DNA of 60,017 nucleotides, from NCBI GenBank assembly GCA_903893625.1, contig CAITND010000077.1:1-60017 (forward strand), given 5' to 3'. How positions within the stretch are numbered: the first letter of the stretch is position 1; the number at the start of each line of letters is the position of its first letter. Below are positions 8,737 to 18,643 of this stretch, one piece after another. The translations under genes and the position numbers were made by a program. Below the pieces are notes generated by a model. The model was not told the origin of the DNA. It made no database searches and worked only from the letters and a program-made list of their open reading frames with translations. This DNA is from an uncultured Oscillatoriales cyanobacterium (GTDB lineage Bacteria; Cyanobacteriota; Cyanobacteriia; Cyanobacteriales; Microcoleaceae).

Positions 8737-10746
8737 TTAGGTTTTGCTATTCAAGCGAATTTTTACACTTTGTTCAATAAATTCTAGGCTATCTAGGATA
8801 TAAGTTGCTGAACGATAGGACTCATTGAGAAGTTCCTGCCGTTCTTCAAGATCATCGACTAAATCATCTGCCAGTAATTGCAGGAAACCCATCATGGGGT
8901 TGAGACGACTACGGACATCATAGGAACTGCGAATAATGGCTCGATCTCGCGCTGCTTCATCGGCAAATTGTAGGGTATACAGTTGAGCGTATTTTCCCCC
9001 TTTAGCCAGCAGTTGATCATGGGTTCCCACCTCTGCCACACACCCTTGGTCTAAAACGGCAATTTGATCGGCTTTTTGAATAGTAGATAAACGGTGAGCA
9101 ATCACAACTGTTGTGCGATCGCGACTAATTTTATCAATCGCTTCTTGAACTAAACGTTCTGAAACGGTATCTAAGGCACTGGTAGCTTCATCTAAAATCA
9201 GAATATCAGGATTTTGTAAGATCGCCCTGGCAATTGAAATCCGTTGACGTTGGCCACCTGAGAGTAACACGCCGCGATCACCGATGGAGGTTAAAAATCC
9301 TTGAGGTAGCTTAACAATAAATTCCTCAGCATTGGCTTGTTGAGCAGCTAAAATAATCTCTTCATCAGTGGCATTGGGTCTGGCATAGGCGATATTATCT
9401 CGAACAGAGGCATTAAATAGGAAGGTATCTTGACTAACAATTCCCATTAATTGTCTGAGACTGTTGAGATCAAAGTCGCGTAAATCACGACCATCCAGTT
9501 GAATACAACCTTGAATTGGATCATAAAATCGAGGGAGAAGATCCGCTAAAGTAGACTTTCCAGCCCCGGAACCTCCTACTAATGCTAACGTTGTCCCACA
9601 GGGAACATATAAATCGATATCCTGAAGGGCAAGTTTGTCATGACCGGGATAGGAAAAAGAAATGTGATCAAAATGAATCCCTTCTTGAAGTCCTGTAAAC
9701 TGCATGGAACCGGAGTTCATAATTGGCTTATTATCCCGTCTTAAAAACTCGCCAATAATGTTGATCGCTGCTATCCTTTGAGCTAAGTTACTACGAGCAT
9801 TATTCAATTGAGAAATTAGGGGTAAGGTGCGGAATAGGATAAACAGATAGGTGAGTAAAATTGTGGATAATGCCGTGATTTGATCTTGGGATAAAAAGAA
9901 TTTTCCGATCACAATCAGCACTAATAGCACCAGCATATTCACCACTTCATTGATTGGTGCAATTGCCGCGGTTGCCATTTGAGCTTTATAATCTGCTTTT
10001 TCTCGTTCCCGAATTAAATGTTTAAGCTGCTCATATTCGGATTTTTCATTAGCAGTGGCTTTGACTAAGCGAATTCCATTCAGGACTTCCATCTGCTTAA
10101 TGGAATAATTTCGAGATATTTTTGACAGTAAATTTCCCGATAGTTTAGATTTAGAAATAATATATTGATTTAATAAGGTTACGATAAACAGTAAAACGGC
10201 TGTTGCTAATGTCAGTTGCCAAGAAATAGATAGGAGAATGATCACAAAGACAAAAATGGTGATGGATGTGGTAAACATTCCAACATAAATACTAATGGCA
10301 CTGGAAGCCCTGGCGATTTCTCCTCCTAATTGGTTAATTAAATCACCAACTTTTGTTTTTGCATAGAAATCTAAATCCACATCCAACAGTAACTTTAATC
10401 CAGCTTCTCTCATGTCACAGGTTAAGGCACGACTGAGAGAACTCGAAACTAAGCTACTCCAATAGGTTGTTAAATTTTTTAAAACTAACGCCAATAAAAT
10501 TGCCCCTGCCATTAACCCCAAGCGATAGGCTTCTGGAACATCACCAAAGGGCATTAATATCCTTTGGATTAAAGGAGGAGCGCCTTTCATTTCCATTTCT
10601 TGGCCTAGTAAATTTAAGACAACAGGAACAATTAGGGTGGTACTGACCCCACTAAAAATTGCTCCAGAGAAACCCAACACAATTGTCAAGATAATCCTAA
10701 TCGGATATTGCCGTGCATATTTGACTAAATAGTTTTGATTAAGCAT
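8737..10746 (-). CDS. HepA/MsbA-type ABC exporter with a degenerate histidine-kinase-like C-terminal tail
   Basis: A fused permease-ATPase half-transporter of 669 residues. Six membrane segments span roughly residues 18-315. The nucleotide-binding domain has Walker A GGSGAGKST (391-399), signature LSGGQ (495-499), Walker B ILILDE (515-520) and switch His551. Such exporters flip lipid-linked glycans or export glycolipid/polysaccharide (HepA, MsbA). After the ATPase ends (about 590) there is an 80-residue tail. Its sequence SYDVRSRLNPMMGFLQLL (608-625), followed by a second helix, mirrors a histidine-kinase dimerisation domain (SHELRTPLNxxxGFLQLL), but Tyr replaces the phospho-accepting His. 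It is the likely glycan exporter of the island. Confidence 0.9.
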   Translation of the reverse strand: MLNQNYLVKYARQYPIRIILTIVLGFSGAIFSGVSTTLIVPVVLNLLGQEMEMKGAPPLIQRILMPFGDVPEAYRLGLMAGAILLALVLKNLTTYWSSLVSSSLSRALTCDMREAGLKLLLDVDLDFYAKTKVGDLINQLGGEIARASSAISIYVGMFTTSITIFVFVIILLSISWQLTLATAVLLFIVTLLNQYIISKSKLSGNLLSKISRNYSIKQMEVLNGIRLVKATANEKSEYEQLKHLIREREKADYKAQMATAAIAPINEVVNMLVLLVLIVIGKFFLSQDQITALSTILLTYLFILFRTLPLISQLNNARSNLAQRIAAINIIGEFLRRDNKPIMNSGSMQFTGLQEGIHFDHISFSYPGHDKLALQDIDLYVPCGTTLALVGGSGAGKSTLADLLPRFYDPIQGCIQLDGRDLRDFDLNSLRQLMGIVSQDTFLFNASVRDNIAYARPNATDEEIILAAQQANAEEFIVKLPQGFLTSIGDRGVLLSGGQRQRISIARAILQNPDILILDEATSALDTVSERLVQEAIDKISRDRTTVVIAHRLSTIQKADQIAVLDQGCVAEVGTHDQLLAKGGKYAQLYTLQFADEAARDRAIIRSSYDVRSRLNPMMGFLQLLADDLVDDLEERQELLNESYRSATYILDSLEFIEQSVKIRLNSKT

Positions 10747-10822
10747 ACTAAAGTTTGATAATTTATTGCCTGATAGCCAGGGAATTTATTCTACTCTATC
10801 CCATCGAGTCCTGACTGAAATT

Positions 10823-11998
10823 CTAACGCAGTTTATTAATAACCTCCTCTAAAATCATGGCCATTGAATCTATACTATAGTTCTCAATACATCGTTGGCG
10901 AGCTTGCCAACCTTTAGCTTGTGCATCTCCAAAATTATTAAAAATCTCCGTTAGGGTTTGAGCAATTTGTTCAGGTGAACCCGACTCAACTAAATATCCT
11001 GTTTCACCCAGAATTTCTGGAATATCTCCGACTTGAGTTGCTAGAATCGGTTTTGCCATAGCCATACCATCCGTCAACTTCAAAGGAAATTGAGCTTGTG
11101 CTGCGGGAATATCTCGTTGAGGAACCACAATAACGTGGGCAGCGGCAACGACTTCAGGCATCATTGTAGCTGGAGTTTTTGGTAACTTAATGATCCACCG
11201 TCCCCATCTTTGGATTAATTGATCATCATACTGATCATAGGGGCTTCCTCCCACAATCACCAATTTAATATCGTCTTGATTGAGTTGTTCTAAGGCAATT
11301 AGAATATCTTCTAATCCTTTATAGGGTCGTGGAGCTCCAGGAAACATTAAAATTCGATATCCCTTTAACCCATAACGCAGGCGACTTGCTTCTGCATCAT
11401 AACACTGGGGATCAAATAATGTCGTATCTTTTCCATTGGGTAAATAAATTCCTCCAAAGCGTTGCTTTAAAAATTCAGTATGAAGGGTGACACAATTGGC
11501 TTGAGAAACCAACCGTTCTATCCATTTTAGATAAAGGGGATAGTCAGGTTGTCTTAAAGAACCATCAGATTTGAGAATATCTCTTCCCAATTGTTTAAGA
11601 GAAGGTTTATATTGGTATTGTTCCCCCCCATACCAGCTTAATTCCCAATCATCAATGTCCAAAATTACAGGACGATGGGTTTGTGTTCTTTTTAGGAGAG
11701 ACACCCCAAAGCTTGTTGGTTTGAGTTTATAAGCATAGATGATGTCCCCATTAATCTGCTGCAAAAGTTGTTGAGCCGACTTAAAAAATTGAGGATAGTA
11801 GTTTTGTTTCACCACTGAAACAATCGGAATATCTTTACTAAGGGTTAAGGGTTCATCTGTTGCTTGAATAAAGCCGACCATTTCGACTTCACAGTTAATT
11901 TTCTTCAGGGCTTGAGCTAGTAAAAAAGGTCGGACGGCTCCTCCCCACCGTCCGGCTCCACTACTGGATAGATCGCCAACAACAATTGAAACTTTCAT
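10823..11998 (-). CDS. glycosyltransferase family 4 (GT-B fold)
   Basis: A 391-residue GT4 enzyme. The N-terminus MKVSIVVGDLSSSGAGRWGGAVRPF gives a Gly-rich acceptor/donor loop. The C-terminal half has RILMFPGAPRPYKGLEDILIAL, LVIVGGSPYD, and the donor-site region VPQRDIPAAQAQFPLKLTDGMAMAKPILAT with PLKLTDGMA at the EX7E position. First gene of the minus-strand block, 76 bases before the ABC exporter. It is divergently arranged with the GT39 gene across a 123-base gap that holds a TCAGTAA-type repeat. Confidence 0.85.
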   Translation of the reverse strand: MKVSIVVGDLSSSGAGRWGGAVRPFLLAQALKKINCEVEMVGFIQATDEPLTLSKDIPIVSVVKQNYYPQFFKSAQQLLQQINGDIIYAYKLKPTSFGVSLLKRTQTHRPVILDIDDWELSWYGGEQYQYKPSLKQLGRDILKSDGSLRQPDYPLYLKWIERLVSQANCVTLHTEFLKQRFGGIYLPNGKDTTLFDPQCYDAEASRLRYGLKGYRILMFPGAPRPYKGLEDILIALEQLNQDDIKLVIVGGSPYDQYDDQLIQRWGRWIIKLPKTPATMMPEVVAAAHVIVVPQRDIPAAQAQFPLKLTDGMAMAKPILATQVGDIPEILGETGYLVESGSPEQIAQTLTEIFNNFGDAQAKGWQARQRCIENYSIDSMAMILEEVINKLR

Positions 11999-12023
11999 AA
12001 TACAATTTGCTATTTTTTGGATA

Positions 12024-12118
12024 CAATCAGTAATCAGTTATCAGTGTAAGAGTTAAGAGTTAACGGATAAACTGTCTACTATTCACTGCTTGACTGATTA
12101 CTGTTTACTGATAAAAAA
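12024..12118. repeat. TCAGTAA-type tandem/inverted repeat, copy 2
   Basis: Lies between divergent genes. ATCAGTAATCAGTTATCAGT is followed by GTGTAAGAGTTAAGAGTTAA and then the inverted end TGACTGATTACTGTTTACTGA. It shares the core ATCAGTGTAAGAGTTAA with copy 1. Because it occupies the whole gap, the promoters of both flanking genes must lie within or beside it. Confidence 0.75.
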
Positions 12119-12121
12119 ACC

Positions 12122-13816
12122 ATGAAAACAACTAATAAAGTCAATTTATTATTCCCTGAATTATCTCTTGAAAATTTACTAATTGCGGTAATTTTCATTG
12201 GCATTCTTGTTAGATTTATTAACCTCGGAACCCGCGAATTTTGGTATGACGAAGTATTATCGCTGCTGTTATCGACAGGACAAAAAACGGCTTACGTTAC
12301 TCCCCAACAGTTTCCCGTGATTTTAGCCGATTATACTCAACTGCTCAATTTACCACAAGAGTCTAACTTCGGTGATGTTATCAAGACTTTAGTAAGTTTG
12401 CTCCGAGGAACTGTAGCTGAACCCCATCCCCCTTTATTTTACCTCAGTCAGCATTTGTGGTTACGGTTATTGGGCAATAGCGAAATCGCTCAACGGAGTC
12501 TCAATACTTTACTGAGTCTATTAAGTATTTTTTGTGGTTATGGTTTAGGACGAACATTGTTAGGATATCGAGGCGGTTTATTATTTGCAGCATTATTAGC
12601 AACCAATCCCTTCTTTTTATTTCAATCCTTAAATGTACGAATGTATGCTCCTTTAGTTCTATGGACAATTTTAAGTGCTTGGGCTTTAATTCAGTTAATC
12701 GGTGTCGATAAAATTCAACCTCAAAGCTCTCAAATTGAAATCAAATCTTCTCTAAGTTTTAAACAAAAACTGTTTTGGACAGGAGTATTAATTCTATCGG
12801 TAGTGGCGGGATGTTTGACGTTTTATTTATTTGCTTATTGGGTGATTGCTTTAGCAGCTTTGGTTTTATACTTAGATCGGCATCACTGGTGGCAACACGC
12901 CTTACGTTTGGGAACTGGGGTATTAATTACTGTTCCTTGGGTGTTATGGGGAACTCGTCAACAATTGCGAAATGCTGACTTAGGACGGTTTAGCACTCCT
13001 CCCAGTTTTTTTGCAACAATGCTTCAGCATTTACAAGATGTTGCCTATCTTTTAGGTGTGCAATTATTAGTAGGAGATTGGATTACCAGTATTCCTACTT
13101 TGATTGCAGTTATGGCAGGAATTTTCTGGATTATTGTTTTTATAGTTGGCAGTATTCGGCTTTGGAAATTGGGAGAACATCAACGGTTAGGGGTAGCATT
13201 AATTTTAGGAATACTCCCTCTATTATTGGCTTTAATAGCGGATATTTTGGGTAAAAAATTTACAATTGGCTTTGGCTGGGGAAGAAGTTTGATGATTATT
13301 CTTCCGGGTTGTTTATTATTGATTACGCTCTTGATTCAACGGACAACAAAAGGACAGTTATATCGTCTAACCGCAACGGGTTTAATTTTTATCTATTTAA
13401 GTATTAGTATCGCAGACTATAGTTTAAGACATCGACAAATGTTTCACCAGATTTCTGATATTATTTCCCAAGAACCGACCACTCCCACATTAATTGTCAT
13501 GAATTCTAAAGCTTGGGGTCATGTTAACCGTTTAGCTTATTATATATCTCCTCAATATCCTGTGTCTTTACTCGCTCAAAAATCCAGTAAACTGTCTCCT
13601 GCTTTACAAAAATCTTTAACTGCAAAACCTTCAGTATATGGTAGAATTATCTGGTTAGAAGCGGCTGAACCTGTTTGGTCTGAACCCACAACAGATGATC
13701 AAAGACAAGAGATTGAAAACTTTTTAAAGCAACAATACCAACTTCAAAACAGTCAAGTTGTTTTTGGAACAATGAGTCTGGATAAATTTACAATTAATCT
13801 GTATGAAGCGAAATAA
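12122..13816 (+). CDS. GT39/ArnT-like polytopic glycosyltransferase
   Basis: A 564-residue integral membrane protein with about eleven hydrophobic segments. The first loop has the acidic motif REFWYDEVLSL, equivalent to the catalytic Asp-Glu of protein O-mannosyltransferase and ArnT-type enzymes. PHPPLFYLSQHLWLRLLG and QRSLNTLLSLLSIF follow and are also typical of the family. These enzymes use polyprenyl-phosphate sugars as donors and work on the outer face of the membrane. The C-terminal soluble part (about 435-564) is periplasmic by analogy. Acceptor unknown. Only plus-strand gene in this part of the island apart from the one at 18.6 kb. Confidence 0.8.
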   Translation: MKTTNKVNLLFPELSLENLLIAVIFIGILVRFINLGTREFWYDEVLSLLLSTGQKTAYVTPQQFPVILADYTQLLNLPQESNFGDVIKTLVSLLRGTVAEPHPPLFYLSQHLWLRLLGNSEIAQRSLNTLLSLLSIFCGYGLGRTLLGYRGGLLFAALLATNPFFLFQSLNVRMYAPLVLWTILSAWALIQLIGVDKIQPQSSQIEIKSSLSFKQKLFWTGVLILSVVAGCLTFYLFAYWVIALAALVLYLDRHHWWQHALRLGTGVLITVPWVLWGTRQQLRNADLGRFSTPPSFFATMLQHLQDVAYLLGVQLLVGDWITSIPTLIAVMAGIFWIIVFIVGSIRLWKLGEHQRLGVALILGILPLLLALIADILGKKFTIGFGWGRSLMIILPGCLLLITLLIQRTTKGQLYRLTATGLIFIYLSISIADYSLRHRQMFHQISDIISQEPTTPTLIVMNSKAWGHVNRLAYYISPQYPVSLLAQKSSKLSPALQKSLTAKPSVYGRIIWLEAAEPVWSEPTTDDQRQEIENFLKQQYQLQNSQVVFGTMSLDKFTINLYEAK

Positions 13817-13833
13817 AATTTTACTTGTGTCTG

Positions 13834-15465
13834 TTATGAACGCTTATAAATTTTACCTTTATAAATAGGCGTATTTCCCGCTTTTTCTAATTCTGTAAAG
13901 TTAATTAAAAACTGATTGTTATCGACACTAAAGGTTAAATTTTCTGGATTTTCTTGAAAAATTTCACAGCGACTATAGGCATAACAGACATATAGAAAAT
14001 CAGGATAACCTTGTTTGACTAACTGATTACCCAAAAGTCTTAAACTCTCTGTATTTTTAACTAAAAGTATAGTTTTTTCCAGATTACCAAATAGTACAGT
14101 TTGGGCTACATACTGATGGGAAACAGCAATGATTTGATGAGGGGTATCATTTATAGCTTTCATCAAGGCTACTCCATTTTTATTATCTTGCTGTATATAA
14201 ATTGATCTTAAATAAAAATTATTATAAATAGAAATAGTTAATAAAACTACATAGAATACGAGAGCTAAATAGGCTAAAATCTTTCGATTGATTTTTAAAA
14301 TAGCATTAAACGAAATAACAGCTAGCCAAGAAATAACAGGAATTAAAAATAGCAAAAACCGAGGCCCCCATTGTTTACCACCTGTGCGAGATTCCAAAGA
14401 TATTCCTTCAGAAGCGGGAAGAATCATTGAAATTAAAATAATAAACAAAATGCTTATAAAAAATATAATTTTATGCTTTTTATCTAATTTTAATTTATCT
14501 TGATATAAAATAGAAAATGGGTAAGTAATCAAGATAAAAAATGTAAGGGGGAATTTTTGAAATAAATATTCATTCAATTTTTTAAAGTTTTCAATTGCTT
14601 TCCTAATTCTACTTTTCCAAGAAGGATCTTCTAATACTTGAACCGCATGAACTCCTAATGGATGATGATAAATTAGGAAATTAGCGGTAAAAAATAACAA
14701 TACTGTAAAACTCATTGTTCCTAAAAAAATCAATTTATGCTTAGGAATTAAATTCCAACTTCTGCACTGGGGCAAAGTAGAAACAATTACAGTTAAAAAT
14801 AGAAGGAAAACTAAAAGGATCATCTCCTCTCGGAACCAAACGGATAAACCGATTAAAATTCCACTCCCAATGGCTTGGATTTTAAGAAAATTCTCTGAAT
14901 TGCTTTGTAGAAGAATAGCTATACCGCCAAAACTAAGCGCAACAGCTAATGTATGTTCCCAATAAGTTGCACTATAAATCGAAAGGGGAGAGCCAAAAAT
15001 CAAGGTAATTAACCCTAAAGTAGTTAATAAACTTGGGATTTTGAAGCGTTGGCATACCCAATAAAATGTCACCCAAACACACCAAGTAGAAACCAAAGGA
15101 ATAACATATAGTCCATAGTATCCGAATAAAGAATAAAATGGAGCAGTCACCAAAGGAAAGGTAAAGGGAAATGTGATATAGTATTGATTAGAGATTAGAT
15201 AAATAAAAGGTGCTTCAAAAGGATATAGTCCCTTTTTCCAAAGTTCTTCAACCCAAGGTAAAGTAGGTAATGTTAGATCAAACCTTAGATTTCCTGTGGC
15301 CCATTGTCTAGCTAATAAAGCTTTTAGACCCCCATCTCCACTAAAAAATATATTTTCTGGATTCTGAAAAACCAAAAATAATGTCCATAAAATTCCGAGT
15401 AAAATAATTGATAGAGGAATTAGGTTGGTTTTGGTTTTGATTAGATTTAATGCTTTTGTTTTCAT
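13834..15465 (-). CDS. polytopic membrane protein, probable GT-C-type glycosyltransferase
   Basis: A 543-residue protein with about eleven membrane helices. A short N-terminal helix is followed by a first loop FFSGDGGLKALLARQWATG. Charged residues in the first extracytoplasmic loop and a C-terminal soluble domain (about 430-543) match the GT-C layout of ArnT/Wzy-like enzymes. I do not recognise a precise family. Convergent with the preceding GT39 gene, with 17 bases between the stops. Context suggests a role in glycan assembly at the membrane. Base composition is A+T-richer than the housekeeping genes. Confidence 0.6.
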   Translation of the reverse strand: MKTKALNLIKTKTNLIPLSIILLGILWTLFLVFQNPENIFFSGDGGLKALLARQWATGNLRFDLTLPTLPWVEELWKKGLYPFEAPFIYLISNQYYITFPFTFPLVTAPFYSLFGYYGLYVIPLVSTWCVWVTFYWVCQRFKIPSLLTTLGLITLIFGSPLSIYSATYWEHTLAVALSFGGIAILLQSNSENFLKIQAIGSGILIGLSVWFREEMILLVFLLFLTVIVSTLPQCRSWNLIPKHKLIFLGTMSFTVLLFFTANFLIYHHPLGVHAVQVLEDPSWKSRIRKAIENFKKLNEYLFQKFPLTFFILITYPFSILYQDKLKLDKKHKIIFFISILFIILISMILPASEGISLESRTGGKQWGPRFLLFLIPVISWLAVISFNAILKINRKILAYLALVFYVVLLTISIYNNFYLRSIYIQQDNKNGVALMKAINDTPHQIIAVSHQYVAQTVLFGNLEKTILLVKNTESLRLLGNQLVKQGYPDFLYVCYAYSRCEIFQENPENLTFSVDNNQFLINFTELEKAGNTPIYKGKIYKRS

Positions 15466-15660
15466 GGGTATTAATGCAGTTAATTCCGTTAAATTTACGC
15501 TTTCCTAAATCTTGAATAAGCTTTTAAGCATCTAAATTGGTTATTAGAAAATCGGTAATACCTTGTATGGAAAGCGTTATTACTTGCTACATAATAAGGT
15601 TTAAATGCTTAACAGCTTATGAGATTTATGCTAAAATAATCAGCTTTTTATTAAAACTAA

Positions 15661-16866
15661 TTATTTCACTTCCGTTACTCGCCAACTCAATTTTAAATTT
15701 AGCCAGAAATTCCAAAAAGTGACAATAGCGATCGCAATTACTTTCGCTAAATAGGCATTCATCCCAAACACATTAAATAGGAGATTCACCAGCAACACAT
15801 TTAAAATCAACCCTGACAAACAAATTAAGTTGAACTTCAAAAATCGTTTCACCCGTTTTCTCATGCCTTTTTGATGGCTAGAAATATCTCCAAATGTCCA
15901 AAGATCATTCCAGAGAAAATTATTAACAATCGCTACTTCTGCGGAGAATATGGCACTACGGGTTAAAGCCAAACCAACAAAAGTATAGAGGAGATAAAAC
16001 ACTCCCATATCGACAAAAACGCCACTAAAACCCACAACTCCAAACTGCAAAAACCGCGTTACAGGCCATCGGGATAAACGTAATTTAACTAAATGTTGTA
16101 AATATTCAATATATTGTTTCCAAGTGACTTTACTTTCCCCGTCTAAGCGTTCTTGGAACACATAACCTACTTCTGCGACCCAACGAATTTGCCCCCGACC
16201 TAACACTTCAATCAGGATTTTATAGCCAACCGGATCAAGAGTTCTTCCAGCAATTGCTTCCCTTCTAACCATAAAATACCCACTCATCGGATCGGAAACT
16301 CGACCAATAACACCGGGTAAAATAATTAATCCTAAAACCTGCGCCCCTCTCGATAAAAAGCGCCGAATCACACTCCAATCACTAACACCACCGCCTTCTA
16401 CATGGCGACTACCAACGGCTAAATCTGCACCCCGTTCTATTTCAGCTAAAAGTTGTAATAAACTCTCTGGCGGATGTTGTAAATCGGCATCAATTACCCC
16501 TAAAATTTCCCCTCTCGCCACTTGCCAACCCCGAATCACTGCCGTTGATAATCCCCGTTCTTCTTGACGGCGCATTACCCGTAATTGGGGAAATTCTGGC
16601 ATTAATTCTGCCGCGACTTTCCACGTTAAATCTGGACTATCATCATCAACAATAATTAACTCATATTCATTGGGAATTGCTACATTTAATAACTGAGTTA
16701 ATTGTTTGACAATTGCCCTAACATTTTCACTTTCTTTATAAGTGGGAATTATCAAGGATAATCTAATCGCAAACTCACTAATTTCCGTTGAAATATTGGC
16801 TTGAGTAGGAACCTGTAATGACCCGGTTGGAACCGGGATCAAATCATTGACTTCTGTAAAATCCAT
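15661..16866 (-). CDS. dolichol-phosphate-mannose-synthase-like GT2 fused to a GtrA-like membrane domain
   Basis: A 401-residue fusion. Residues about 35-260 form a GT2 domain: LSLIIPTYKESENVRAIV, LIIVDDDSPDLTW, then GVIDADLQHPPESL with the DAD metal site and DPMSGYFMVRR. Residues about 270-400 hold four hydrophobic segments of the GtrA type (FLQFGVVGFSGVFVDMGVFY, IVNNFLWNDLWTFG). The GT2 domain should make a polyprenyl-phosphate sugar, and the GtrA part is thought to help flip it. That would supply the donors needed by the GT39/GT-C enzymes beside it. Confidence 0.9.
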   Translation of the reverse strand: MDFTEVNDLIPVPTGSLQVPTQANISTEISEFAIRLSLIIPTYKESENVRAIVKQLTQLLNVAIPNEYELIIVDDDSPDLTWKVAAELMPEFPQLRVMRRQEERGLSTAVIRGWQVARGEILGVIDADLQHPPESLLQLLAEIERGADLAVGSRHVEGGGVSDWSVIRRFLSRGAQVLGLIILPGVIGRVSDPMSGYFMVRREAIAGRTLDPVGYKILIEVLGRGQIRWVAEVGYVFQERLDGESKVTWKQYIEYLQHLVKLRLSRWPVTRFLQFGVVGFSGVFVDMGVFYLLYTFVGLALTRSAIFSAEVAIVNNFLWNDLWTFGDISSHQKGMRKRVKRFLKFNLICLSGLILNVLLVNLLFNVFGMNAYLAKVIAIAIVTFWNFWLNLKLSWRVTEVK

Positions 16867-16993
16867 ATTGGGTTTGACCTGATTGATTTTTGCTGTTCAC
16901 ATATCATTAAATCTAACACGACCCGTCTGAACATAATCAAATACTCGATTAATTTGGTTGCGTTCAGATTCGGTAATATCTTTAGAGGTGATT

Positions 16994-17821
16994 TTAGCGA
17001 TTTCTCCAGCTATTTTTAGTTTGGTTGGGAAGAAAATATTGCGCCAGTCGATCAAAAATTCTTGTCAGTAGAGAACGAGTGACGTTTTTGGCGTATTGGG
17101 GTCGATAGGGATAGGTACAATGCAAAACTTTAATCGGTTCATTGATGGTGTAACATTGCTTCCACTTATCTAGGTAATTATAAATTGGAGATAAAATCTC
17201 AACATGGGGTTGGGCTGTTTCTAAGGCTGATGCAAAAGCTCCTTGATCTTTTAATAATAAAATATCTTGATGCTCTAAGATGATATTGAAATAGTGGCGG
17301 AAGGCTTGGAAAAACTGTTGATTTTTAGAGCTTTTTCTAAACGCTATAAACCCTCCATTATATTGAATGCTGGTTTCTTTTAACGGTAATCCTATTGATT
17401 GTAAAGTTGGTAATATTTCTTGTTTAACTCGCAGTAAATTAGAAGCTTGTGCAATAGAAGGTTGTACATCTTCTGTAATTAGAATATCATTAACGTTTAG
17501 ATACTCAAATATTTCTGGAATTGCTGAAAGTAAACAAATATCACAATCTAAATAAATTGTTTTTTCAAACGGGGATTTTTCATATAACTCTAACTTTGAC
17601 AATCGAGAAGCTAAAACAGGGTTAGGGTGAGTAGGTGCTGATTTTAATTGAATATTGCCAAAAGTTAGAAGTAAAAGCTGCAAGTATTTAGGAACTTGAT
17701 CAATTAAGATGACAATTGGTTCTTGATGAAATTTACGCACAGAAGCTAAAAAATGGATGCAGTCTTGAAAAGAATAAAGACCTGTTAAAATGGTGATAAA
17801 TCCTTGCTTTTCATTGTTCAT
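16994..17821 (-). CDS. GT8-like glycosyltransferase, possibly frameshifted at the C-terminus
   Basis: A 275-residue GT-A enzyme with KTIYLDCDICLLSAIPEIFEYL, where DCD is the metal-binding DxD, and a C-terminal VLHCTYPYRPQYA resembling the HxxG..K-type donor site of GT8 proteins. It resembles the three Npun-type paralogues in overall plan but is clearly distant. After ...NQTKNSWRNR-stop, a +1 shift within the A5 run at about 17018-17023 opens a frame that continues as KIAGEIAKITSKDITESERN to a stop at 16897, adding about 33 residues. Either the true C-terminus is longer and this copy is frameshifted, or a fragment of another gene lies there. Confidence 0.75.
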   Translation of the reverse strand: MNNEKQGFITILTGLYSFQDCIHFLASVRKFHQEPIVILIDQVPKYLQLLLLTFGNIQLKSAPTHPNPVLASRLSKLELYEKSPFEKTIYLDCDICLLSAIPEIFEYLNVNDILITEDVQPSIAQASNLLRVKQEILPTLQSIGLPLKETSIQYNGGFIAFRKSSKNQQFFQAFRHYFNIILEHQDILLLKDQGAFASALETAQPHVEILSPIYNYLDKWKQCYTINEPIKVLHCTYPYRPQYAKNVTRSLLTRIFDRLAQYFLPNQTKNSWRNR

Positions 17822-17906
17822 GATTTTAGTATTAATAGCTGGTTTTTAACTAGAGAAACATCACTAATTTGAGCAGAGACTACCTTGAACAAGAATAGTA
17901 TCAGGT

Positions 17907-18506
17907 CTATTGTATACTGTCGTTGATTAAGTTGTCTTGTTGATCTAACTTTTCATAATGTTCTCGTTCCCGATATTTGAGAGTTCTCATGGGTTGATTT
18001 CCAACAATCGCTAGAGGTTCAACATTTGCTGTTACAACTGTACCTACTGCGATAATAGCTCCATCTCCAATCGAAACCCCTGGAATAATGATAACATTCC
18101 CGCCAATCCAAACATTGCGTCCAATAACCACAGGTTTATGAATATAAACATTATGTTCATAAGGGAGAGCATTGCTTTGATAATCATGGTTAGCTGAAAG
18201 AATCACAACATTAAATCCTATAGTCGTTCTATCCCCAATGGTAATTCCTCCGCGACCATCTAAAATAGTATCTGATCCAATATAAACTTTATACCCTAAA
18301 GATACATTTTCTGGATAGTCGATTTTCAAATCTTTTTTAAACCGCACCCCCTCGGCGCAAAATTTTAATTTTTCCTTAAGTTTTTTATGCTTATATCTCC
18401 TGATTTTGCTTTGCCAGTAGTCTTGCCATTGGACAATATGGGGAATCAAATCTTGATCAATAATTCGTTCTAATTTATTTTTCAGTTTTAATAGGATGGG
18501 CATCAT
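17907..18506 (-). CDS. hexapeptide-repeat (left-handed beta-helix) O-acetyltransferase
   Basis: A 199-residue protein with a helical N-terminus (1-60) followed by hexapeptide turns: VSLGYKVYIGSDTILDGRGGITIGDRTTIGFNVV and VVIGRNVWIGGNVIIIPGVSIGDGAIIAVGTVVT. The catalytic His lies in SANHDYQSN. This is the maltose/colanic-acid (WcaF, NodL) acyltransferase group, which uses acetyl-CoA to acetylate a sugar. In this setting the substrate is probably a glycan intermediate. Divergent from the 680-residue membrane protein. Confidence 0.9.
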   Translation of the reverse strand: MMPILLKLKNKLERIIDQDLIPHIVQWQDYWQSKIRRYKHKKLKEKLKFCAEGVRFKKDLKIDYPENVSLGYKVYIGSDTILDGRGGITIGDRTTIGFNVVILSANHDYQSNALPYEHNVYIHKPVVIGRNVWIGGNVIIIPGVSIGDGAIIAVGTVVTANVEPLAIVGNQPMRTLKYREREHYEKLDQQDNLINDSIQ

Positions 18507-18643
18507 GTTAAGCTAGTTAATTATCATTGTTAAATTGTCTGAGCAGTTGTCAACCTTAAACTTGATCAACTTCTAGTCAAGTTAATTTTTGTTTAGACAC
18601 CTTTTCGGTTGAGCGTTAACTGTGTTAAAATGATTGCGATCAT

